Below, piece by piece: positions 1 to 5,048 of a DNA stretch of 7,291 nucleotides. A program made the translations under genes and the position numbers. The notes under the pieces are model-generated. The model was given only the letters and a program-made list of their open reading frames with translations, made no database searches and was not told the origin of the DNA. The first letter of the stretch is position 1, and each line of letters starts with the position of its first letter. The DNA is from Anaerolineaceae bacterium UBA4781. Lineage in GTDB: Bacteria; Chloroflexota; Anaerolineae; Anaerolineales; Anaerolineaceae. Where the stretch lies: assembly GCA_002403105.1 (NCBI GenBank), contig DHHD01000080.1:1-7291 (forward strand), written 5' to 3'.

Positions 1-654
1 AGCAGCACCACTGGTCGGTTAATGTCAGCCATGAAAGATTTACGCATGCTAAATCAGGATCCAATCAACAAAACATATTCCATCGGTTCACGCGTACTGA
101 CCTGGGCTGGAATTTATACTGCCACTTCTGACTTGCGAGCTGTAGCTCTGCCGGTGATGGTCAATTTGTTGGAACGAACCCGCGAGACGATCAGCCTGTA
201 TGTTTTGGAAGGTAAAGAAAGAGTTTGTATTGAACGTCTTGAAAGCCCTGAACCAGTGCGTATAACAGCCAGAGTTGGGCGACGTATCCCACTCTATGCA
301 GGTTCAGCGGGTAAATGTATGCTGGCTTTTATGCCTGAAGCAAAATGCGAAGAGATACTCAACCAGATCGTGATGACACCACTCACTCAGGCTACTATCC
401 GTGATAAAGATACGCTCCGCAATGATCTTGTGAATATTCGCAAAGAAGGTTGTGCAGTCAGTTATGGCGAATGGATCTTAGAAGCATCAGGGGTGGCTGC
501 TCCGATTTTCAATGAATTCAGCACCCTGGTTGCTTCTCTAACCATTTCTGGTCCCGGACAGCGTTTTACCGAAGAAAAGATACAAAGCTATAAGGAGCTG
601 GTCAAAGAGAAAGCGCGTGAGATTTCCATAAAAATGGGTTATTCACCTCGTTAA
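1..654 (+). CDS. IclR-family transcriptional regulator, 5'-truncated by window edge
   Basis: The reading frame is open from base 1, so the gene starts outside the window; the ATG at 22 is internal. The first visible residues (SSTTGRLMSAMKDLRML) fit the recognition helix of an IclR winged helix-turn-helix. They are followed by the wing with QDP..KTYSIGSRVL. The remainder is the IclR effector-binding domain: KERVCIERLES, the GSAGKCMLAF segment usual for the family, and the late GEW..EASGVAAPIFN and SLTISGPGQRFT segments. The visible 217 residues plus about 30-40 missing ones match the usual 250-residue length. IclR proteins bind DNA as dimers or tetramers and respond to small metabolites, often organic acids. 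The citrate synthase-like gene starts 23 bases downstream on the same strand, so this is probably the local regulator of the operon. The effector cannot be read from sequence. Confidence 0.93.
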   Translation, partial: SSTTGRLMSAMKDLRMLNQDPINKTYSIGSRVLTWAGIYTATSDLRAVALPVMVNLLERTRETISLYVLEGKERVCIERLESPEPVRITARVGRRIPLYAGSAGKCMLAFMPEAKCEEILNQIVMTPLTQATIRDKDTLRNDLVNIRKEGCAVSYGEWILEASGVAAPIFNEFSTLVASLTISGPGQRFTEEKIQSYKELVKEKAREISIKMGYSPR

Positions 655-663
655 AGGTTGATC

Positions 664-667
664 GGAG
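664..667 (+). promoter_or_regulatory. Ribosome binding site of the citrate synthase gene
   Basis: GGAG lies 10 bases upstream of the ATG at 678, inside the 23-base gap after the IclR stop codon. It supports that start and re-initiation on a shared transcript. Confidence 0.6.
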
Positions 668-677
668 TACGATAGCA

Positions 678-2021
678 ATGGAGCTTGCAAGGAAATTAGA
701 AGGAAAGATCAGGGAGGTGTATGATCAGGTGCGTTATATGCTGGCGGTTTCTGGTGAAATTGTGCTAAGCCAGGTATCTCTCCAGCAGTTTTTCAGTGGA
801 AACCGCGGGGTCGATTTATTACTAAGTGATATTTCATTTGTTGATCCATTCGATGGATTACATTATCGTGGTTTCCCTATTGATCAGGTATTAACTAAAC
901 TCCCTAAACCAAAGGGGTGCGAATTTCCATATGCGGGTGGTTTGTATGCTTTTTTATTAACCGGGGAATTTCCAACACTGGAAGATGCCTTGGAAGTTGA
1001 GGATACCTGGAAAGAAAAAGCTGTTATTCCAGATTATGTAATTGAAATATTAAAAACCATGCCCTCCACTACACATCCCATGACCATGTTCTCGCAAGCC
1101 ATTCTGGCACTGCAGGGGCAATCAAAATTTGCGCAAAACTATTCCAATGGGTTGCGCAAGGAAGATCAATGGAAAGTAACTCTGGAAGATAGTCTTGAAT
1201 TAACTGCCAAAGCACCCGCACTGGCAGCTGCGATCTATAACATCAAGTATGGGAATGGAAAAATCCGAGAAATTGATACAAATCTCGATTGGAGCGCAAA
1301 CTTTGCTCATCTCATTCTCAAAGAATGGGATTTGCAGTATCAGGATTTATGCCGGCTGTTCTTTTTAGTGCATGCAGACCAGGGTGTAGGGAACGTTTCA
1401 GCACATGCAGCTTGTCTGGTGAATTCTGCTCTCTCCGATGTGTATTATTCCTGCTCAGCAGCCATGAATGGTTTGGCTGGTCCGTTGCATGGTAGAGCCA
1501 ATCAAGATTGTCTTGAATGGTTATTGAAAATTTTACATGGATTCAATGGAACATTACCCTCAAAGGATGAGCTGGAAAAATTTGTTTGGAATACTCTGGA
1601 ACAAGGGAAGGTGATTCCCGGTTATGGGCATGCGGTATTGCGTTGCACCGATCCGCGTTTCATTGCCCAATATGAGTTTGGAAAAAAATATCTGGCAGAT
1701 GATGATCTATTCCAATTAGTGGATATGGTATATCAGATCGTGCCACCCATTTTGAAAAAACAGGGTAAAGCCAAAGGTATCTGGCCAAATGTGGATGCTA
1801 TCAGTGGAACCTTGCAGTATCACTGTGGCGTGAAACAGTTCGATTTCTATACTGTCCTTTTCGGGGTGGGCAGAATGCTTGGCATTACCGCTAATCTGAT
1901 TTGGAATCGTGCTTTGTTGCTGCCGCTCGAACGTCCTCAATCGATCACGCTCGAGATGGTCAAGAGTCGTTTGCATGATACCAGCGATTTTTCAGGGATG
2001 AATCCTGATTTTCATTATTAA
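678..2021 (+). CDS. Citrate synthase, eukaryotic/mitochondrial type, with an altered oxaloacetate-site residue
   Basis: The 447-residue protein aligns end to end with pig mitochondrial citrate synthase as I recall it, not with the hexameric E. coli GltA type. The same eukaryote-like type is known from Geobacter. Citrate synthase condenses acetyl-CoA with oxaloacetate in the cytoplasm. The catalytic triad is intact: His271 in NGLAGPLHG (pig His274), His318 in IPGYGHAVL (His320) and Asp373 in WPNVDAISG (Asp375). The carboxylate-binding arginines are Arg327 (pig 329), Arg399 (401) and Arg419 (421). The oddity is residues 232-243, HADQGVGNVSAH, where the family has H(S/A)DHEGGNVSAH: Gln235 replaces oxaloacetate-contacting His238. 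The fold and Claisen chemistry are secure. The true 2-oxo-acid or acyl-CoA substrate is less so, and a paralogue with another acceptor is possible. It sits between an IclR regulator and two PLP-enzyme genes. Confidence 0.93.
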   Translation: MELARKLEGKIREVYDQVRYMLAVSGEIVLSQVSLQQFFSGNRGVDLLLSDISFVDPFDGLHYRGFPIDQVLTKLPKPKGCEFPYAGGLYAFLLTGEFPTLEDALEVEDTWKEKAVIPDYVIEILKTMPSTTHPMTMFSQAILALQGQSKFAQNYSNGLRKEDQWKVTLEDSLELTAKAPALAAAIYNIKYGNGKIREIDTNLDWSANFAHLILKEWDLQYQDLCRLFFLVHADQGVGNVSAHAACLVNSALSDVYYSCSAAMNGLAGPLHGRANQDCLEWLLKILHGFNGTLPSKDELEKFVWNTLEQGKVIPGYGHAVLRCTDPRFIAQYEFGKKYLADDDLFQLVDMVYQIVPPILKKQGKAKGIWPNVDAISGTLQYHCGVKQFDFYTVLFGVGRMLGITANLIWNRALLLPLERPQSITLEMVKSRLHDTSDFSGMNPDFHY

Positions 2022-2062
2022 TACTCTACAAAAAAGAGATCATTGGAAAGTCCTCCTGTGGG

Positions 2063-2068
2063 TATAAT
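2063..2068 (+). promoter_or_regulatory. Possible internal -10 box ahead of the threonine synthase-like gene
   Basis: A perfect TATAAT lies in the 64-base gap after the citrate synthase gene, about 18 bases before the ATG at 2086. No good -35 hexamer stands 16-18 bases upstream. If used, the leader would be only about 10 bases and would just include the AGG ribosome site. This is a weak candidate that could uncouple the last two genes from the first two. Confidence 0.3.
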
Positions 2069-2077
2069 CACAAGCAT

Positions 2078-2085
2078 AGGTGATC
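2078..2085 (+). promoter_or_regulatory. Ribosome binding site that decides the start of the threonine synthase-like gene
   Basis: AGGTGATC matches the 16S rRNA anti-Shine-Dalgarno sequence over eight bases and abuts the ATG at 2086, leaving 5 bases between AGG and the ATG. The alternative in-frame GTG at 2080 lies within this site and has no Shine-Dalgarno sequence of its own. ATG 2086 is therefore preferred. Confidence 0.5.
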
Positions 2086-3201
2086 ATGCAGGTACATTGC
2101 GAGCTCTGTGGTAAGAATGAGGAGTATGCTTTTTCCAGATGGCGCTGCGATTGTGGCGGAGCCTGGGTATTGTATCCATCTCAGCCACTTTCTGCTGATG
2201 TAATAAATAGAGAAATCAAGTCTATCTGGCGCTATGATGCTTTTTTCCCCCAAGAAATAAAGAAAATACAGGGCTCACTGGGCGCAGGTTTCACACCGCT
2301 TCTGCACTCCACGATTCATAACAGAGACGTTCAACTAAAACTCGATTATCTTATGCCAACCGGTTCGTTTAAAGACCGTGGAGTTGAATTAATGATGAAT
2401 ACTCTGGCTGCGGGGGATGTGAAACAGGTTGTAGAAGATTCATCTGGAAATGCTGGCGCATCAGTGGCAGCCTATGCTGCACGCTTGGGTATGAAAGCAA
2501 CCATTTTTACTCCTGCCCATGCTTCACCTGTGAAACTCTCTCAAATCGCAACGTACGGGGCTGATATCCGTACTATCCCTGGGGCACGCAGTAATGCCAA
2601 TCAGGCAGCGTTGGAAGCGGTGAATGCAGGAGCTATTTATGCTTCTCATGCCTATAGCCCTGTATATTTACTGGGTCAGCAAACCGCGGCCTGGGAAGTC
2701 TGGGAACAGAATAATTATCAAATTCCTGATTGGGTGATTGTACCGGTGGGTCAGGGGGGAAACCTTCTAGGATACTATGAAGGATTTCAAGCCTTGCAGA
2801 AAGCAGGTCTCGGAGAAAAAATCCCACGCCTGATCGCTGTACAACCAGAGCGATTAGCACCTGTCTGTGATGCATTTGAACAAAGATGGAAGGAATGGCC
2901 GGGATTATCTGCTCCAGAAAAAGGGAGCATTGCGGAAGGACTGGCGATTACAAATCCTGTACGTTGGGAACATGTAGTCCACGCAATAAAAGAAAGTGAT
3001 GGCATTTGTGTGAAAGTAGCCGAAGAAGAAATTCTTCCAGCTCAACGATTGCTCGCAGAATTAGGTTTTTTTGTGGAACCAACCAGTGCAGTAGTGATCG
3101 CAGTTTTTGGGAAAATATTAAAAATAATTGAAAGGAATGAATCGGTCATCATCTCACTGACGGGAAATGGATTAAAATCGTCTCCAATAACCTTGCAGTG
3201 A
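2086..3201 (+). CDS. Threonine synthase-like PLP enzyme (fold type II) with N-terminal zinc ribbon
   Basis: The protein has 371 residues from ATG 2086, or 373 if GTG 2080 is used. An N-terminal zinc ribbon has Cys5/Cys8 (CELC) and Cys21/Cys23 (CDC). The PLP core follows: PTGSFKDRG with Schiff-base Lys96, the SSGNAGAS loop at 119-126, the glycine-rich loop VGQGGN (221-226), VEPTSA (330-335) and LTGNGLK (358-364) near the pyridine nitrogen. This order is that of COG0498 threonine synthases, which convert O-phosphohomoserine to threonine. However, compared with Thermus threonine synthase recalled from memory, the phosphate-binding residues other than the lysine are replaced (Ala123, His188, Ala189, Tyr194, Gln223). 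The loops resemble a widespread archaeal/bacterial 'threonine synthase' subfamily whose substrate I do not know. PLP-dependent elimination or replacement chemistry is well supported; true threonine synthase activity is doubtful. The gap to the aminotransferase gene is 24 bases. Confidence 0.88.
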   Translation: MQVHCELCGKNEEYAFSRWRCDCGGAWVLYPSQPLSADVINREIKSIWRYDAFFPQEIKKIQGSLGAGFTPLLHSTIHNRDVQLKLDYLMPTGSFKDRGVELMMNTLAAGDVKQVVEDSSGNAGASVAAYAARLGMKATIFTPAHASPVKLSQIATYGADIRTIPGARSNANQAALEAVNAGAIYASHAYSPVYLLGQQTAAWEVWEQNNYQIPDWVIVPVGQGGNLLGYYEGFQALQKAGLGEKIPRLIAVQPERLAPVCDAFEQRWKEWPGLSAPEKGSIAEGLAITNPVRWEHVVHAIKESDGICVKVAEEEILPAQRLLAELGFFVEPTSAVVIAVFGKILKIIERNESVIISLTGNGLKSSPITLQ

Positions 3202-3225
3202 ATGAATGCGGTCTAGATCATATCC

Positions 3226-4299
3226 ATGAAATCCATTTTTTTTACTCGCGGTGTTCCACCTCGTGAAAGTATTCCTGTAAACGCACTTGCTGAATGCGCA
3301 AGAGCTGTCATCATTGATGAAGGTATTGATATTTTGCAATATGCTCCTGCTGCCGGATATTCACCATTACGAGAGCTAATTGCACAGAAAAAGAATGCAT
3401 CCATGGACCGGATCATTTTAGGGCAGGGTTCATTGCAGATTCTGGATATTCTGCTGCATTGTCTGCTGCATTCCGGAGATACTGTTGCTGTTGAACAACC
3501 GACTTATGACCGTGTTTTAACACTGATGCGTAGAGCCGGATTACGAATTTGTCCTATGAATCTTGGGCGGGATGGACTGGATCTGGACAATTTAGAAAAT
3601 AAGTTGGGAAACGGTGAGCAAATACGCCTGATCTATACGATTCCCGATTTTCAAAATCCAAGTGGAATGGTTATGACATTGGAAAAACGGAAGCGATTGA
3701 TTGATTTGGCATCCCGTTTCAATTTCTATATTGTAGAAGATTCTCCCTATAGGGATTTACGTTATGAAGGGGAGGCTTTTCCTTCTTTATTTGACCTGGT
3801 TCCTGATACGACCATCCAGCTCTCGTCCTTTAGTAAGTTGATTTGCCCCGGCTTGCGGGTGGGGTATGCTGTATTACCTCAAAACTTGACTAAAACGGTA
3901 ACGCATTATGCAGAAGATACTTATATCAATCCCAGTTATCTGAATCATGCTATTGTTTATCGATTCCTTCAAAACGGGTTGATGGAAGACCATTTGGTGT
4001 TTTTGAAAAACCTCTATGGTATGCGATTAAAAAGCATGCTTTCTGCATTGGATAAGAATATGCCAGATCGATGCACCTGGACGCATCCACAGGGAGGTTT
4101 TTTTGTCGGTCTTTGGTTGGCTTCGAATGATGGACCTGCTTTGCTGGAGCGTGCCGAAACCCAAGGATTACGATTGTCGGATGGTCGCGGATTCTTTGTT
4201 CATGCTGGAGAGAATTTTATTCGCCTTCCTTTCTGTGCACTTAATGAAGAAGAGATTCAAGAAGGAATTAAGAAACTGGCGCAAATAATTCACCCTTGA
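3226..4299 (+). CDS. PLP-dependent aminotransferase, class I/II (MocR/LysN-like, no DNA-binding domain)
   Basis: This 357-residue fold-type I enzyme transfers an amino group between an amino acid and a 2-oxo acid in the cytoplasm. Visible landmarks are LQYAPAAGYSPLRELIA (about 37-53), the LGQGSLQ phosphate-site loop (65-71), Asn144 in PDFQNPSG, Asp172 in VEDSPYRDLRY (pairs with the PLP ring nitrogen), Lys204 in SSFSKLICPGLRVGY (Schiff base), Arg211, and Arg333 in FIRLPF (substrate carboxylate). The layout matches the COG1167 group, which includes 2-aminoadipate aminotransferase LysN and the effector domain of MocR regulators. The GntR-type helix-turn-helix of MocR proteins is absent, so it is an enzyme rather than a regulator. 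The substrate cannot be read. ATG 3226 is used because the nearby ATGs at 3202 and 3206 run straight into stop codons. No clear ribosome site is visible, so coupling to the gene 24 bases upstream is likely. Confidence 0.9.
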   Translation: MKSIFFTRGVPPRESIPVNALAECARAVIIDEGIDILQYAPAAGYSPLRELIAQKKNASMDRIILGQGSLQILDILLHCLLHSGDTVAVEQPTYDRVLTLMRRAGLRICPMNLGRDGLDLDNLENKLGNGEQIRLIYTIPDFQNPSGMVMTLEKRKRLIDLASRFNFYIVEDSPYRDLRYEGEAFPSLFDLVPDTTIQLSSFSKLICPGLRVGYAVLPQNLTKTVTHYAEDTYINPSYLNHAIVYRFLQNGLMEDHLVFLKNLYGMRLKSMLSALDKNMPDRCTWTHPQGGFFVGLWLASNDGPALLERAETQGLRLSDGRGFFVHAGENFIRLPFCALNEEEIQEGIKKLAQIIHP

Positions 4300-4355
4300 T
4301 GGTTTCACGGATCATAAAAAACCGTTGCTTTTCCTCTGACAATAAGAAACTCATA

Positions 4356-4390
4356 AAAGATATCCCGATCATAAAAGTTGGGATATCTTT
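4356..4390. terminator. Bidirectional intrinsic terminator between convergent genes
   Basis: AAAGATATCCC (4356-4366) and GGGATATCTTT (4380-4390) form a perfect 11-bp stem around a 13-base loop. T-rich sequence follows on both strands (CTTTATTATT on plus; CTTTTAT on minus). It lies 56 bases after the aminotransferase stop codon and ends 4 bases before the mscL stop codon, so it can close both transcripts. Confidence 0.85.
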
Positions 4391-4394
4391 ATTA

Positions 4395-4826
4395 TTAAAG
4401 GTTAGAAGTGCAGTGAGGGCAGCGGGATGCCTGAATAGGGATTTCTGTACAGCAATGCGGACAGAGTTTTGTGGTTGGTTCGGCAGGGGCTGGTTTTGTT
4501 TTGGATAAACGATTGACCTGGCGGATGACCAGGAATATTGTAAAAGCAATGATGAGAAATTCAACGACATTATTTAAGAAGACTCCATAATTGATGGTTA
4601 CTGCCCCCGCGTTTTGTGCTTCTTGCAAGGTTTTATAGGTATCACCACTTAACGTGGCAAATAGATTACTAAAATCCACATTTCCAAGTAACAACCCGAT
4701 GGGGGGCATAATAATGTCATTAACCAGGGAACTGATGATCTTGCCAAATGCAGTTCCCAGTATCACACCTACTGCCAGGTCGATCACATTACCGCGTTGG
4801 ATGAATTCTTTGAATTCTATAATCAT
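4395..4826 (-). CDS. mscL: Large-conductance mechanosensitive channel MscL with C-terminal zinc ribbon
   Basis: MscL opens under high membrane tension and releases solutes during osmotic downshock. The 143-residue protein matches E. coli MscL from the N-terminal amphipathic helix (FKEFIQRGNVIDLAVGV, residues 5-21) through TM1 (about 14-38). Leu17 and Val21 align with the pore-constriction residues Leu19 and Val23. The IIMPPIGLLLG segment and TM2 (about 80-103, beginning YGVFLNNVVEFLIIAF) follow. After a KPAPAEP linker, the usual cytoplasmic helical bundle is replaced by a ribbon with CPHC at 122-125 and CPHC at 136-139, plus an extra Cys126. I recall similar tails in other bacterial MscL proteins. 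The ATG at 4826 is preceded on the minus strand by GAAAGG with 8-base spacing. The gene stands alone, divergent from the glycosyltransferase gene and convergent with the aminotransferase gene. Confidence 0.96.
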   Translation of the reverse strand: MIIEFKEFIQRGNVIDLAVGVILGTAFGKIISSLVNDIIMPPIGLLLGNVDFSNLFATLSGDTYKTLQEAQNAGAVTINYGVFLNNVVEFLIIAFTIFLVIRQVNRLSKTKPAPAEPTTKLCPHCCTEIPIQASRCPHCTSNL

Positions 4827-4834
4827 TACTGTAA

Positions 4835-4840
4835 CCTTTC
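4835..4840 (-). promoter_or_regulatory. Ribosome binding site of mscL
   Basis: GAAAGG on the minus strand lies 8 bases upstream of the mscL ATG and supports that start. Confidence 0.6.
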
Positions 4841-4849
4841 TTTTTATTT

Positions 4850-4855
4850 ATTATA
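4850..4855 (-). promoter_or_regulatory. Candidate -10 box for mscL
   Basis: The minus strand reads TATAAT here, 23 bases upstream of the mscL start codon. Transcription would begin near 4843, just ahead of the GAAAGG ribosome site. No good -35 hexamer is visible at 16-18 bases, so the call rests on the -10 box and its placement. Confidence 0.4.
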
Positions 4856-5007
4856 GATTGTTGTATCCATAATCTGTGGTGAAAATGAATATTGGAAGGT
4901 TGAATTCTTCATAAAATTGTTTGTGAATAGTGAAATCTGCTGTAAACTATTTAGAAATGATAGAACAGTTTGAATTATTCCGCCGGATAGTTAAAAACGG
5001 TTCCATT

Positions 5008-5013
5008 TATAAT
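5008..5013 (+). promoter_or_regulatory. Candidate -10 box for the glycosyltransferase gene
   Basis: A perfect TATAAT lies 35 bases upstream of the ATG at 5049, in the AT-rich divergent region. The -35 position (about 4985-4990, GGATAG) is poor. An alternative is TTGAAT (4970-4975) with TAAAAA (4992-4997) at 16-base spacing, 4/6 matches each. A promoter somewhere here is expected because the upstream neighbour runs the other way. Confidence 0.35.
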
Positions 5014-5048
5014 TACATTATCATAAATTTTTTTGAAGAATTAATGAG

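Noticed and set aside
22..654. IclR gene starting at ATG 22
   Set aside because: The frame is open to base 1, and the upstream residues SSTTGRL belong to the recognition helix, so the gene is truncated by the window rather than starting at 22.
1289..1495. Plus-strand open frame inside the citrate synthase gene
   Set aside because: It is an out-of-frame shadow of a strongly conserved coding region.
2024..2038. Possible hairpin CTCT/AGAG after the citrate synthase stop codon
   Set aside because: A 4-bp stem with an A-rich loop and no T-tract is too weak for a terminator; the operon probably continues through it.
2080..2082. GTG start for the threonine synthase-like gene
   Set aside because: It has no Shine-Dalgarno sequence and lies inside the AGGTGATC site that serves ATG 2086; it remains possible and would add only two residues.
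3226..4299. MocR-type transcription factor
   Set aside because: Only the aminotransferase-like domain is present; there is no N-terminal GntR-type helix-turn-helix and no room for one upstream in frame.
4268..4570. Minus-strand open frame of about 100 codons across the terminator and the 3' part of mscL
   Set aside because: It overlaps mscL in another frame, spans the terminator hairpin and resembles no known protein.
4903..5042. Distant inverted repeat AATTCTTCA (4903-4911) / TGAAGAATT (5034-5042) flanking the divergent promoter region
   Set aside because: Nine AT-rich bases about 120 apart are easily matched by chance and do not form an operator-like palindrome.
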